Shown: piece by piece, positions 26,709-36,321 of the stretch
Numbering within the stretch: the stretch's first letter is position 1
Layout of the letters: each line of letters opens with the position of its first letter
NCBI RefSeq assembly: GCF_002158995.1
Contig: NZ_LOHF01000003.1
Location: 62,001 to 126,000, forward strand
Direction of reading: 5' to 3'
DNA length: 64,000 bases
From: Pseudomonas caspiana
Lineage (GTDB): Bacteria > Pseudomonadota > Gammaproteobacteria > Pseudomonadales > Pseudomonadaceae
Notes under the pieces: model-generated
The model's input: the letters and a program-made list of their open reading frames with translations, nothing else
Database searches by the model: none
Told to the model about the DNA's origin: nothing
Translations under genes and position numbers: made by a program

Positions 26709-27171
26709 TTCACTCTCCAGCACATGCCCGAACGCCAGGATCAGCGTCAGTACTTCCATGATTTACCAATGCACTCAAGCCCCTGAGCGAGTACCTGTTT
26801 TGTCACCTGTAGCCCGGTAAATGCCGACGAGACAGTCACCTGCGTTTCAGCACCGGTCTACAGCATAGCCAAGTCCGAAGCCAATGGGACCCGTTGCATG
26901 TCGGCTATTACACGGGCGCACTCAAAGCGCCTGTCAGGACACGCATCGCGACAGCGCGGGGAAAATCGTGGAAACTCCGGACACGGCGCAGTAGCGGCAA
27001 AAGCAAGGTATGACTTGTGCCCTGCGCTCCCGATAAGCGCATGAAAAAAAGCAACGCACCAACTCACTGCACAACCTGCATTGGCCCGTCCAGAGATTTC
27101 ATGCGGGATTGGAGTGAACCTTCAGCAACGCCCCGGACTCGAAAGCCCATACGCACTTAATGGAGAGAAAA
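26709..27171. other. Intergenic region with no recognised gene
   Basis: 463 bp between the acyltransferase start and the DUF883 operon, so both promoters must be here. Short frames in it have no ribosome sites and biased composition unlike neighbouring genes. I see no stable hairpin or repeat. Confidence 0.5.
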
Positions 27172-27486
27172 ATGGCACGTCAAACAGCACAGACCGCCCA
27201 GGAAATCCTGATGGCTGACTTCCAGGTTCTGGTTGCCGATACGGAAAAGCTTTTGGAACACACCGCTTCGCTGGCGGGTGAGCAGGCTGATGAGTTGCGT
27301 AGCCAGATCAATGAAAGCCTTTTGCGCGCCCGTGAAACCTTGAAACTCACTGAAGAGTCTCTGCGTGAGCGCGGCAAAGCAGCTGTGGTTGCAACTGAAG
27401 ATTACGTACAAACAAACCCATGGCAATCAGTTGGCATCGCTGCCGGCGTTGGTTTCCTGATCGGTCTACTGGCTACAAGGCGCTAA
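27172..27486 (+). CDS. DUF883 (ElaB/YqjD) family membrane-anchored protein
   Basis: 104 residues from ATG 27172, GGAGAG just upstream. Long amphipathic helix (EILMADFQVLVADTEKLLEH, DELRSQINESLLRARETLK) followed by a C-terminal membrane segment QSVGIAAGVGFLIGLLATRR ending in two arginines, the DUF883 signature. YqjD/ElaB are stationary-phase inner-membrane proteins that bind ribosomes in E. coli. First gene of a three-gene unit with YqjE-type and YqjK-type partners. Confidence 0.88.
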   Translation: MARQTAQTAQEILMADFQVLVADTEKLLEHTASLAGEQADELRSQINESLLRARETLKLTEESLRERGKAAVVATEDYVQTNPWQSVGIAAGVGFLIGLLATRR

Positions 27487-27491
27487 CGAAT

Positions 27492-27884
27492 ATGGCTCTG
27501 GGAACTGAATCCGGTCCGGCATCAGACCAGACCTCATCATCGCCACGGCGATTGGGTGCTGCGGTTCTTGGACTGCTGCACAGCCACGTGGAACTGTTCG
27601 GTATCGAACTGCAGGAGCAAAAAGCCCGTACCTTGAGTGTCCTGTTGTTCGCAGGCCTGGCTCTGGTGTTTGCTTTGCTTTTACTGACAGGTCTTTCGGC
27701 TTTACTCCTGATCGTGCTGTGGGACAGTTATCGCCTCGTCGGCATTATTGGCTTGTGCGTGTTCTATACGCTGTGCGCGCTGTTCTGCGCCCTGCGCCTC
27801 AAAGCTGCCATTTTCGACGAGTCGTCGCCGTTCAACGCGACCCTCGAAGAGCTGGCCAATGACCGTGAGCGATTGATGCGATGA
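27492..27884 (+). CDS. YqjE-type phage holin family membrane protein
   Basis: 130 residues from ATG 27492, 5 bp after the DUF883 stop. LGAAVLGLLHSHVELFGIELQEQKARTL, then two membrane segments (LLFAGLALVFALLLLTGL, LIVLWDSYRLVGIIGLCVFY), the Phage_holin_3_6 / YqjE pattern. Despite the family name this is a housekeeping envelope protein. Overlaps the next start by 4 bp. Confidence 0.85.
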   Translation: MALGTESGPASDQTSSSPRRLGAAVLGLLHSHVELFGIELQEQKARTLSVLLFAGLALVFALLLLTGLSALLLIVLWDSYRLVGIIGLCVFYTLCALFCALRLKAAIFDESSPFNATLEELANDRERLMR

Positions 27885-28219
27885 GCCTGCCTGAATCCCA
27901 CCAGAAACACTCCCGTCGGGAATTGCGCAAGGCGCTGGTTCGCCTGCGCATGGAAATGCACCGCCAGGAAATCCGTCAAGAGTCGACGAATCTTATGCAA
28001 CCACTGCGCAGGGTTCGTGGGATGACCACCGACTGGCAAGGCGCGCTGGGTATCAAACATGCCCCGTTATGGGGTATGGGTGTTGTCTCGCTGCTCGGAT
28101 TTCTGGGCGGCAAAGGCGCAAAAGAGTCTCGTCCTGGTGGTCTGACGCGAATCGTCAAGCTGGGTGTAAGCCTGCTGCCGATTATCCGTCTGGCTCTGGG
28201 TTCCTCCCGAAAACGTTAG
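27881..28219 (+). CDS. YqjK-like basic protein of the DUF883 operon
   Basis: 112 residues. N-terminal half is highly basic and helical (RRELRKALVRLRMEMHRQEIRQ), C-terminal half has two weak hydrophobic stretches (PLWGMGVVSLLGFLGGKG, IVKLGVSLLPIIRLALG). Start overlaps the YqjE-type stop (ATGA). Its place and charge correspond to YqjK in E. coli, but sequence identity is not obvious by eye. Ends 48 bp before a strong terminator. Confidence 0.72.
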   Translation: MSLPESHQKHSRRELRKALVRLRMEMHRQEIRQESTNLMQPLRRVRGMTTDWQGALGIKHAPLWGMGVVSLLGFLGGKGAKESRPGGLTRIVKLGVSLLPIIRLALGSSRKR

Positions 28220-28266
28220 TGGCAATTGGCTGCGTTCTTGCAAGCAGCACTCCTCCAGCAGGATTA

Positions 28267-28305
28267 ATCGACGGCTTCAGGTCTTACTGAAGCCGTCGAT
28301 TTTGT
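28267..28305 (+). terminator. Intrinsic terminator of the DUF883 operon
   Basis: ATCGACGGCTTCAG, loop GTCTTA, CTGAAGCCGTCGAT, then TTTTG: 14-bp perfect stem. Confidence 0.92.
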
Positions 28306-28363
28306 TATGGGCACATTCTTTCAAAGTGCCGTTTTTAACTGTCGAGTTTATTGAGGAGGCCAT

Positions 28364-29521
28364 GTGATCAATGGGCAACCCATTGCCTGCTTTCAGCCGT
28401 TCATTGATACCGCTACTGGCCGTATTGCTGGTGTTGAAGCATTGGGACGCGTTCGCCAGGACGACGGCCAGTTAAAATCCGTTGGTCCACTGTTCGCCGA
28501 CCCGAGAGTGCCCGCTGCCGCGCTGCGTCGACTGGATCGTGTTATCCGCGACGACGCCCTGAGCAAAATCCATCAAGCGCCTGAAGACTGGTTCTTGAGC
28601 CTGAATATCTCACCGCGGTGGATTTCTCGCTTGCGCCCCGGTCAACCGCTGCCCAGCCTTAAACAACTGCAGCGAAATGGCGTCGAGCCCGCACGCGTGG
28701 TGTTTGAGATCACGGAGCTGGACGGCAACAGCCAGCGCCTTGCTGAAGTCGTGAGCCGCTATCGCGAAGCTGGCGCCCGGATTGCCATTGATGACTTCGG
28801 CGCAGGCTACTCCCAACTTGATCGTGTGCTTGCATTGCAGCCCGATATCCTCAAGCTGGACATGCGCCTTTTTCAAGCCGCCGCAAAAGGCGGGCCCAGT
28901 AGCGATATCGTAAAAGCGCTGGCCCAAATGGCAGAAAAAACCGGCTGCTGGATTATTGCCGAAGGGGTGGAGACCGAGGCCGAACTGCATTTTGCCCTTG
29001 AGTGCGGTGCACGTTACGTTCAGGGCTTTTTGTTCGCTCAAGGCGTACAGGCATTCTTCGCTCCGGATGCGTTTGTCGAACAATTCGCCCAACTGCGCGA
29101 CTGCTATGTGCAGAAAAAACTGGCGGAGCGCGCGCGCGTCATGGACCTGCGCCAGCAGTTGGCGTCGCTGATGACGATTCTGCAACGCTGGGATCAGCGT
29201 TCACTCGACCAACTGCCGCAATTGCTCGATTACCCATGGTTACTGCGGTTCTACCAATGCGACCGGCATGGCACTCAGCTCACGCCCAATCTGGAATGGC
29301 GCAACGGCGAATGGCATTCCGATGCGACCTACATTGGCCACAACTGGTCATGGCGTCCCTATTTTTACCATTTGCTTGCCGAAGGCTGGCATGAACGCCG
29401 CTTGATCCTGTCCAACACCTACCGCGACGCCACCAGCAACCAGTACTGCCTGACTGCGGGCCAGTTCTTCGACGACGACCAACGCATACTCTTGATCGAT
29501 GTCGACGCGGCGGGCTTTTAA
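28364..29521 (+). CDS. EAL-domain protein with C-terminal sensory (Cache-like) domain
   Basis: Cyclic-di-GMP phosphodiesterase family, 385 residues from GTG 28364, preceded by GAGGAGG. EAL domain ~1-245 with all usual metal and catalytic residues: VEALGR, SLNISPRW, FEITELD, IDDFGAGYSQLD, ILKLDM, IAEGVETEAE and VQGFLFAQ. A helical linker (KKLAERARVMDLRQQLASL) leads to a 100-residue C-terminal domain (LLRFYQCDRHGTQLTPNLEW, NWSWRPYFYHLL, RLILSNTYRDATSNQYCLTA) resembling a cytoplasmic Cache/PDC sensor. No membrane segment, no GGDEF. Probably an active, ligand-tuned phosphodiesterase. Confidence 0.9.
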   Translation: MINGQPIACFQPFIDTATGRIAGVEALGRVRQDDGQLKSVGPLFADPRVPAAALRRLDRVIRDDALSKIHQAPEDWFLSLNISPRWISRLRPGQPLPSLKQLQRNGVEPARVVFEITELDGNSQRLAEVVSRYREAGARIAIDDFGAGYSQLDRVLALQPDILKLDMRLFQAAAKGGPSSDIVKALAQMAEKTGCWIIAEGVETEAELHFALECGARYVQGFLFAQGVQAFFAPDAFVEQFAQLRDCYVQKKLAERARVMDLRQQLASLMTILQRWDQRSLDQLPQLLDYPWLLRFYQCDRHGTQLTPNLEWRNGEWHSDATYIGHNWSWRPYFYHLLAEGWHERRLILSNTYRDATSNQYCLTAGQFFDDDQRILLIDVDAAGF

Positions 29522-29583
29522 CCTCTTGCAGCCGGGTCGTCGAACCCGGAAGCTAGGCAATCTTTACCGACGGAGTGAACGCC

Positions 29584-30915
29584 TTGGATTGGCAAACCCT
29601 GCTCAACCGCGAACGACTTGGCAAAACCCTGCATAGCCCGGAAGAACTGGGGCGCAGCCCGTTCCATAAAGATCACGACCGGATAATCTTCTCCGGCGCG
29701 TTTCGCCGCCTCGGGCGCAAGACGCAGGTACACCCTGTGTCGAGCAATGATCACATTCATACGCGCCTGACCCACTCACTGGAGGTCAGCTGCGTAGGCC
29801 GTTCATTGGGCATGCGGGTTGGTGAAACCCTGCGCAGTGCCCTGCCCGACTGGTGCGATCCGAGTGATCTGGGCATGGTCGTGCAATCAGCCTGTCTGGC
29901 CCATGACATCGGTAATCCGCCCTTCGGCCATTCCGGCGAAGATGCGATTCGCAATTGGTTCAATCAGGCGGCTGGCCGTGGCTGGCTGGACGCAATGAGC
30001 GACGTTGAACGCAATGACTTCCTCAATTTTGAAGGCAACGCTCAGGGCTTTCGTGTCCTCACCCAGCTGGAGTATCACCAGTTTGACGGTGGCACGCGGC
30101 TGACCTATGCAACCCTTGGCACTTATCTGAAGTATCCGTGGACGGCGCGCCACGCCGACTCTCTGGGCTACAAGAAACACAAGTTTGGTTGCTATCAGAG
30201 CGAGTTGCCGATTCTGGAACAGATCACCCAGAAGCTTGGCTTGCCGCAGCTTGAAGACCAACGCTGGGCGCGCCATCCATTGGTGTATCTGATGGAGGCC
30301 GCAGATGACATCTGCTATGCGCTGATTGACCTGGAAGACGGCCTGGAAATGGAACTGCTGGAGTACGCGGAGGTTGAATCACTGCTGCTCGGGCTGGTCG
30401 GCGATGATTTGCCTGACACCTACCGCCAACTGGGCCCCGATGATTCGCGCCGGCGCAAACTGGCAATTTTGCGCGGAAAAGCCATTGAGCATCTGACCAA
30501 CGCTGCAGCACGTGCCTTCGTCGAACAGCAAGACGCATTGCTGGCTGGCACACTCAGTGGTGATCTCGTCGAGCATATGCACGGCCCTGCCAAACGTTGC
30601 GTGTTGAGCGCCAAAGACATGGCACGCAAGAAGATATTCCAGGACAAGCGCAAAACCCTGCATGAGATCGGCGCCTACACTACCCTGGAAATACTCCTCA
30701 ACGCGTTCTGTGGCGCAGCACTGGAACAGTTCGGTGGGCGCACCCCGTCCTTCAAGCATCGTCGTATCCTGGACTTGCTTGGCAACAGCGCGCCTGACCC
30801 TAAAGCCCCTCTGCACGCGTCTTTCCTGCGAATGATCGACTTCATCGCCGGTATGACCGACAGCTACGCCAGCGAAATGGCGCGAGAAATGACCGGACGC
30901 TCCAGCCCGATGTAA
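29584..30915 (+). CDS. dgt: Deoxyguanosine triphosphate triphosphohydrolase family protein
   Basis: dNTPase of the HD superfamily, 443 residues from TTG 29584 (CGGAG eight bases upstream; family members start MDWQTLL). A GTG at 29575 is the alternative. HD metal site: [24 protein letters not shown] with the first His, [16 protein letters not shown] with HD, and [20 protein letters not shown] with the final Asp. Hydrolyses dGTP or other dNTPs to the nucleoside and tripolyphosphate. Downstream of the EAL gene by 62 bp. Confidence 0.93.
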   Translation: MDWQTLLNRERLGKTLHSPEELGRSPFHKDHDRIIFSGAFRRLGRKTQVHPVSSNDHIHTRLTHSLEVSCVGRSLGMRVGETLRSALPDWCDPSDLGMVVQSACLAHDIGNPPFGHSGEDAIRNWFNQAAGRGWLDAMSDVERNDFLNFEGNAQGFRVLTQLEYHQFDGGTRLTYATLGTYLKYPWTARHADSLGYKKHKFGCYQSELPILEQITQKLGLPQLEDQRWARHPLVYLMEAADDICYALIDLEDGLEMELLEYAEVESLLLGLVGDDLPDTYRQLGPDDSRRRKLAILRGKAIEHLTNAAARAFVEQQDALLAGTLSGDLVEHMHGPAKRCVLSAKDMARKKIFQDKRKTLHEIGAYTTLEILLNAFCGAALEQFGGRTPSFKHRRILDLLGNSAPDPKAPLHASFLRMIDFIAGMTDSYASEMAREMTGRSSPM

Positions 30916-31233
30916 AGGTGAAGCGCTGCCGCCTTGCTCCAGCAAAGAGCCGACGGCAGTAATCTTCCCAACGCCCCATGTCTGCACCAGAGTCGGCGGG
31001 TGCAGATTAACTACAGTGGACTTACCCGATACACCTCAAAACTTCAGACGGTTCCTACATCCTTTTAGGAATCGTCTTATCGCAAGCCCTTCTTGCCTGC
31101 CTAATACTCCCGCCACTTTAGTAGCCGTTACTGGCCGCCACTTACCCGCCCATTGGCCGTTTCGATGCTGCCCGACGCCTGCAGCTTGCGCCGATCAGCG
31201 TCCGAGCTACGCCAGTTCCTGCCGGACTCCCTG
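30916..31233. other. Intergenic region with no recognised gene
   Basis: 318 bp between dgt and the single-domain response regulator. No ribosome-site-supported frame, strong hairpin or repeat was found; presumably holds the promoter of the regulator gene. Confidence 0.4.
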
Positions 31234-31632
31234 ATGTTTAAACACAACCTACGCATTTTGCTGGTGGAAGATCATCCCTTCCAATTGATTGCCACACAGA
31301 TACTCCTCAACAATCAGGGGTATTTCCTGCTTACCCCCGCCCTCACTGCTGCCGAGGCAATGCAAGCGATACAGCGTGCTGCCGAGCCCTACGACCTGCT
31401 TCTGTGCGATCAGTGCCTGCCCGATGGCGAGGGTTTCGACGTCATTGAGCAAGCCTTCGACGCAGGCATGGCCCGGTCTGCGATCGTCCTCAGCGGTCTG
31501 GACACGGCTCAGCTACAGGCCATCGAACAGCTAGCCATCAAGCGCGGCCTGCCTTTGCTTGGCTGCTTGACCAAGCCATTGCACGGCCCTGACCTTTCCC
31601 GCCTGCTGGACGCATGCTTTCCAGATAGCTGA
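31234..31632 (+). CDS. Single-domain response regulator
   Basis: 132 residues, one receiver domain and nothing else. LLVEDHPF gives the acidic pocket (Glu12, Asp13), DLLLCDQCLPDGEG the phospho-acceptor Asp59, VLSGLD the switch Ser and CLTKPLHG the conserved Lys. ATG 31234 chosen as the only start before the first strand. It precedes a BvgA/BvgS-type pair by 350 bp and may take part in their phosphorelay. Confidence 0.82.
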   Translation: MFKHNLRILLVEDHPFQLIATQILLNNQGYFLLTPALTAAEAMQAIQRAAEPYDLLLCDQCLPDGEGFDVIEQAFDAGMARSAIVLSGLDTAQLQAIEQLAIKRGLPLLGCLTKPLHGPDLSRLLDACFPDS

Positions 31633-31983
31633 CCTGCCTGGCCTTTGCGCAATACACGTTCACTACAGCTTTAACAGTCTTAATCGACGTATCCTCTCAG
31701 GCCGTAGTGAACTACGCTAATGCAACTACTGAAAGCGTATAAACAACGTGTAGGTTAATTCCCGTTCGCAATAAACATCCTAATCATGCACCTCGCGCTT
31801 GCAGCGTATTTTCCCCTGCGTTGTAAACATTACGCATCACAAAAACAGGCTTCTACGTGCTCCAATACTCTAATTACTGTAGGAACTTTCCTATATATCA
31901 CTAACAGCAGGGTCTATTCATGTGCCTCCCTGAACATCTGAGCTAAGGTGCGCGCTTTCCTCGCATCTTGTATGGATCGAACT
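31633..31983. other. AT-rich intergenic region before the two-component genes
   Basis: 351 bp, clearly more AT-rich than its surroundings, no supported coding frame. Likely the regulated promoter of the BvgA/BvgS-type operon. Confidence 0.4.
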
Positions 31984-32610
31984 ATGAACTCAGTTTTTAT
32001 CATCGATGACCATCCGGTTATTCGTCTGGCTGTAAGAATGCTTCTGGAAAACGAAAATTATCAGGTGGTGGGCGAAACCGATAACGGGGTCGATGCAATG
32101 CAAATGGTCCGCGAGTGCATGCCGGACCTGATCATCCTCGACATCAGCATCCCCAAGCTGGACGGCCTTGAAGTACTGGCACGCTTCAATTCCATGGGCC
32201 TTGACTCGAAAATACTGGTTTTGACTTCACAAACTCCGAGCCTTTTTGCAATTCGCTGCATGCAGTCAGGCGCCGCCGGTTATGTATGCAAACAGGAAGA
32301 TCTGAGCGAACTGCTCAGTTCGGTAAAAGCAGTATTATCCGGCTACAATTACTTTCCCAGCCAAGCGTTGACCCCACCCACCGGAGAAAATGGCCAACCC
32401 AGCGAAATAGAGCTCTTCAAACTGGTCAATGATCGTGAATTGATGGTGCTGCAATTATTTGCGCAGGGTCGAACGAACAAGGAAATTGCCAAGGGTATGT
32501 TTCTCAGCAACAAGACAGTCAGTACTTATAAAACACGTCTGATGCAAAAACTCAGGGTCAAAACCCTGGTAGAACTAATCGAGATGGCAAAACGCAACGC
32601 GCTAGTGTGA
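31984..32610 (+). CDS. NarL/BvgA-type response regulator
   Basis: 208 residues from ATG 31984. Receiver domain ~1-120: FIIDDHPVI (Asp8, Asp9), LIILDISIPKLDG with phospho-Asp53, VLTSQ, and YVCKQEDL with Lys. LuxR-type helix-turn-helix ~145-205: VNDRELMVLQLFAQGRTNKEIAKGMFLSNKTVSTYKTRL (core GRTNKEIAKGMFLSNKTVST). It ends 8 bp before the ATG of the hybrid kinase gene. Domain order and kinase partner match BvgA/EvgA. Confidence 0.93.
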   Translation: MNSVFIIDDHPVIRLAVRMLLENENYQVVGETDNGVDAMQMVRECMPDLIILDISIPKLDGLEVLARFNSMGLDSKILVLTSQTPSLFAIRCMQSGAAGYVCKQEDLSELLSSVKAVLSGYNYFPSQALTPPTGENGQPSEIELFKLVNDRELMVLQLFAQGRTNKEIAKGMFLSNKTVSTYKTRLMQKLRVKTLVELIEMAKRNALV

Positions 32611-32618
32611 GGAACAGG

Positions 32619-35600
32619 ATGTCCAGGCGCTTTAAATATTATTTGATCCTGACCACAAGCATTTCTCTGAGCCTGGGGTTACAGGCATCTGTCGCCGCGG
32701 CGGAGCTCTATACATTGCTGGGCCGGTCCAGCATCGGGCACATGGAACTGCAGCTGGACAAGGCGCAATGGCAATGGATAAGAAACAAACGAGAGCTGGT
32801 GCTGGGAACGTCCGCTCCTGACTACCCGCCGTTTGACATGACGCTTACCGGACGTGACTACGAAGGCTTCACCGCCGACTACACGAACATTATTTCCAGA
32901 GCGCTGGACCCGCCCGTCAAGGTACTGCGCTTCGAGTCCAGACAGGCTGCGATTGCCGCTCTGGGTACGGGCCAGATCGACATGCTGGGCAGCGCCAACG
33001 GGTTCGAAGCGAGAGACCAGAAAATCAGGCTATCAACCCCCTATGCAGTAGATCAGCCAGTGCTGGTCACTCGCATAGGAGAGACGCGCGCGCTCAGCGA
33101 CGGCCTGGCGGAAATGCGCCTGAGCATGGTTTACCACTATCTCCCGCCCAATGAAATTCAAAAGCTTTACCCGAATGCGGCGCTGAAAACCTATCCGTCG
33201 TTTCAAAGCGCGATCAATGCCGTTGCGTTCAATCAGGCAGACGTTTTTCTCGGGGACACCATCTCCACCCAATACATGATCAACAAGGGTTACCTCAATA
33301 ACATCCAGATGGCCAATTTCAGCAAGCACGAGCCAGATGGCTTCAGCTTCGCGGTCGATGCTAAAAATACCCAATTGCTGGAGATCCTCGATCGCACGCT
33401 CAAGGCCATTCCGGTCGAAGAGCGCATCGCCATTTCCAAACGCTGGGGTGCCAGCGATCTGATGTTGACTGATCAGAAGCTTCAACTGACCCAGCGCGAA
33501 GAGCGCTGGATCGAACAGCACCCGACCGTCAGGGTCGTGATCAACGAGTCATACGCGCCCCTGACGTTTTTTGATGCCAGTGGCAACTTCCGAGGCATAA
33601 CCGCCGACTTGCTTGAACTGGTGCGCCTGCGTACCGGCCTGCGTTTCGAGATCACCCGCGCGCCCAGCATGGCTGACATGATGAATCAGGTCGGCAATGG
33701 CCAGGCAGATTTGATCAGCGCACTCATATCCAGCGAAGAACGGGAGGACCAGTTCAGTTTCAGTCGGCCCTACCTGGATAATTCGTTTGTGCTGGTCACG
33801 CGTAAATGGCCAGAAAACTCGATCAATCTGGATCAGTTGAACGGTAAGCGTGTAGCCGTCCCTTTGGGTAGCCCGATTCTGCCGTTTCTACGCCGTGAAT
33901 TTCCGGCGGTTGTCCCCATCGAAGTCGACAATCCCTTCCAGACACTGGAAATGCTGGCTCAAGGCAGGGTCGAAGCAGCGATCACTTCGCTGGTCAGTGC
34001 CAACTATTTCCTCGCCTCCGGGGTGTTCGAAAACCGATTACAGATAACGACTACCGTTGGCGACAAACCGGCGCTGATCGCAATGGCCACCTCCCGAAAA
34101 GCGACGGAGCTGATCAGTATTCTCGACAAAGCGCTATCGAGCATTGCGCCTCAGGAGCTAGCCTCGATCAACAACCGCTGGCGCTCCTTCACCCCGGCGG
34201 GCGGCAACTGGCAGGATTACCAGCGCCAGATCTACCAGATTGTCCTGGGTGCAGGCCTGCTACTGCTGGGCTCTCTGGCCTGGAACGCCTACATGCGGCG
34301 CCAGATCAAACAGCGCGAACAGGCCGAGCGAGCCTTGAGCGATCAGTTCGAATTCATGAGAGCGCTGGTCAATGGCAGCCCACATCCCATTTACGTGCGC
34401 GACCGTGAAGGCCTGCTGCGCATGTGCAATGACAGCTACCTGAAGGCGTTTGACGCACAACGTGAAGACATCCTCGACAAAAGCGTTACCGAGGGGGTAC
34501 TGAGCAATGTTTTCGAGGCCAAGGAATACGCCAGCGACTACCAGCAAGTCATGGCGACGAATAGCCCAATGATCCTCGACCGCACGCTGCAGATCGGAGA
34601 GCGGCAACTGACGATCTACCACTGGATCCTGCCCTTCCGGGACTCACTGGGCGAAGTGAAAGGCATCATTGGCGGCTGGATCGATATCAGTGAACGACGA
34701 CAGCTTATTGAAGAGCTGCGCGCGGCCAAAGATCAGGCAGATAACGCCAACCGCGCGAAAAGCACGTTCCTGGCAACCATGAGCCACGAAATACGCACGC
34801 CAATGAATGCCGTGATCGGCATGCTTGAACTGGCGCTCAAGCGCGCCGACCAAGGCCAACTGGACCGCCCGGCCGTCGAAGTTGCCTACAGCTCAGCCAA
34901 GGATCTGCTCGAACTGATTGGCGACATCCTCGACATCGCACGCATCGAATCCGGTCGCCTGACCCTGAGCCCGGAACGCGCCAACTTGCGCCAGCTGGTC
35001 GAATCCGTGGTGCGGGTGTTCGATGGTCTTGCCCGACAAAAAAGCCTGAGCTTATTGCTTGATCTGGACAGCGGCATCAATACCGATGTTTTGGTCGACC
35101 CCTTGCGCTTCAAACAGATTCTTTCCAATCTGATCAGCAACGCGATCAAGTTCACTGAAAAGGGGCAGATCAGGATCACAGTGCAAACCGAAGACGGTCC
35201 CGACCCGCGACAATTGCCATTCCATGTACGTATTCAGGACACTGGCATTGGCATCAGCAACGAGGACCTGCTGCGTTTGTTCGAACCCTTTGCCCAGGCC
35301 GACGATAATGGCCAGCAAGCGCGCACCGGTGCCGGTCTGGGGCTGGTGATCTGCCGTAGCCTGTGCGAGATGATGGGCGGGACGCTTGAGCTGAGCAGCG
35401 AGCGGGGCCAGGGCACGCAGGTTCTTATGACCTTCAACCTGACCACGCTTGAACCTGTTGCGATCGTCGCCGAGCCTCCTGAAAAACCCGAACTGGCAAA
35501 TGCCATACTGAATATTCTGGTGGTCGATGACCATCCAGCCAACTCCCTGCTGCTCTGCCAGCAACTGGAGTTTCTCGGACATCGCTGTGCAGTCGCAGAA

Positions 35601-36269
35601 CAAGGCGCACAAGGTATGGAGTTCTGGCTGGCAGGACATTTCGACCTGGTCGTGACCGACTGCAACATGCCGATAATGAATGGCTATGATTTGAGCCGGG
35701 CAATTCGTGCTCAAGAGCAAACATCCGGACAACAGCGTTGCACCGTATGGGGTTTCACCGCCAATGCACAGCCAGAGGAGAAACAGCGTTGCCGTGAAGC
35801 AGGCATGGACGATTGCCTGTTCAAACCTATCAGCCTGACATCGCTGAACGAGCGTCTTGGCAGTGTTCACCCCAGAGATGACGCGGGCCGCGAAATCCTG
35901 AAAGTTTCGTCTGGCAAATCACAGCCCGCATTCAACATGGGCAGCGTCAGCGCCCTGACCGGTGAACGCCCGGAGATGATTCGTCGCTTGCTTGACCAAC
36001 TCCTGCAAAGCAGCGAGCAAGATCGGCATCAGCTGACGGCGCTGCTGTCGAGCGACGATAAACATGAGTTATCCCAACTGGCACACAGAATCAAAGGCGC
36101 TGCGCGAATCATTCGTGCAACCCGGGTAATTGAGACATGCGAAGCGTTGGAGGATAGCTGCCAGCAAGCAACCACCGCAGAAGCTATCAACGAGCGTCAG
36201 CAAGCGTTGGAAATTGCGATGCTCGATCTGGAGCAGGCGTTGCGAGAGGTATTGAACAGCGCAGCGTGA
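32619..36269 (+). CDS. BvgS/EvgS-type hybrid sensor histidine kinase
   Basis: 1216 residues from ATG 32619 (an overlapping GTG at 32607 would add four). Signal peptide, then two periplasmic binding-protein-type (Venus flytrap) domains, residues ~35-275 and ~285-520 (LVLGTSAPDYPPFDM; VRVVINESYAPLTFFD), one membrane segment (IVLGAGLLLLGSLAW), a PAS domain (ALVNGSPHPIYVRDREG), HisKA with SHEIRTPMNAV, HATPase (NLISNAIKFTEKG, GAGLGLVICRSL), a receiver domain (DLVVTDCNMPIMNG) and a C-terminal Hpt domain (LAHRIKGAARI). All four phosphorelay residues are visible. Pairs with the BvgA-like regulator. Confidence 0.94.
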   Translation: MSRRFKYYLILTTSISLSLGLQASVAAAELYTLLGRSSIGHMELQLDKAQWQWIRNKRELVLGTSAPDYPPFDMTLTGRDYEGFTADYTNIISRALDPPVKVLRFESRQAAIAALGTGQIDMLGSANGFEARDQKIRLSTPYAVDQPVLVTRIGETRALSDGLAEMRLSMVYHYLPPNEIQKLYPNAALKTYPSFQSAINAVAFNQADVFLGDTISTQYMINKGYLNNIQMANFSKHEPDGFSFAVDAKNTQLLEILDRTLKAIPVEERIAISKRWGASDLMLTDQKLQLTQREERWIEQHPTVRVVINESYAPLTFFDASGNFRGITADLLELVRLRTGLRFEITRAPSMADMMNQVGNGQADLISALISSEEREDQFSFSRPYLDNSFVLVTRKWPENSINLDQLNGKRVAVPLGSPILPFLRREFPAVVPIEVDNPFQTLEMLAQGRVEAAITSLVSANYFLASGVFENRLQITTTVGDKPALIAMATSRKATELISILDKALSSIAPQELASINNRWRSFTPAGGNWQDYQRQIYQIVLGAGLLLLGSLAWNAYMRRQIKQREQAERALSDQFEFMRALVNGSPHPIYVRDREGLLRMCNDSYLKAFDAQREDILDKSVTEGVLSNVFEAKEYASDYQQVMATNSPMILDRTLQIGERQLTIYHWILPFRDSLGEVKGIIGGWIDISERRQLIEELRAAKDQADNANRAKSTFLATMSHEIRTPMNAVIGMLELALKRADQGQLDRPAVEVAYSSAKDLLELIGDILDIARIESGRLTLSPERANLRQLVESVVRVFDGLARQKSLSLLLDLDSGINTDVLVDPLRFKQILSNLISNAIKFTEKGQIRITVQTEDGPDPRQLPFHVRIQDTGIGISNEDLLRLFEPFAQADDNGQQARTGAGLGLVICRSLCEMMGGTLELSSERGQGTQVLMTFNLTTLEPVAIVAEPPEKPELANAILNILVVDDHPANSLLLCQQLEFLGHRCAVAEQGAQGMEFWLAGHFDLVVTDCNMPIMNGYDLSRAIRAQEQTSGQQRCTVWGFTANAQPEEKQRCREAGMDDCLFKPISLTSLNERLGSVHPRDDAGREILKVSSGKSQPAFNMGSVSALTGERPEMIRRLLDQLLQSSEQDRHQLTALLSSDDKHELSQLAHRIKGAARIIRATRVIETCEALEDSCQQATTAEAINERQQALEIAMLDLEQALREVLNSAA

Positions 36270-36291
36270 GGCAAGGAGGAAGGGAGTGAAA

Positions 36292-36312
36292 CGGCGGGCG
36301 TGAAGCCCGCCG
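36292..36312. terminator. GC-rich hairpin between convergent genes
   Basis: CGGCGGGC, loop GTGAA, GCCCGCCG, between the sensor kinase stop and the convergent yggL stop. No T-run on either side, so it may be a weak or Rho-assisted stop. Confidence 0.5.
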
Positions 36313-36321
36313 CTCGAAACA

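Noticed and set aside
26858..27067. 69-residue minus-strand frame in the 463-bp gap
   Set aside because: No ribosome site, Cys/Arg-rich composition unlike real neighbours.
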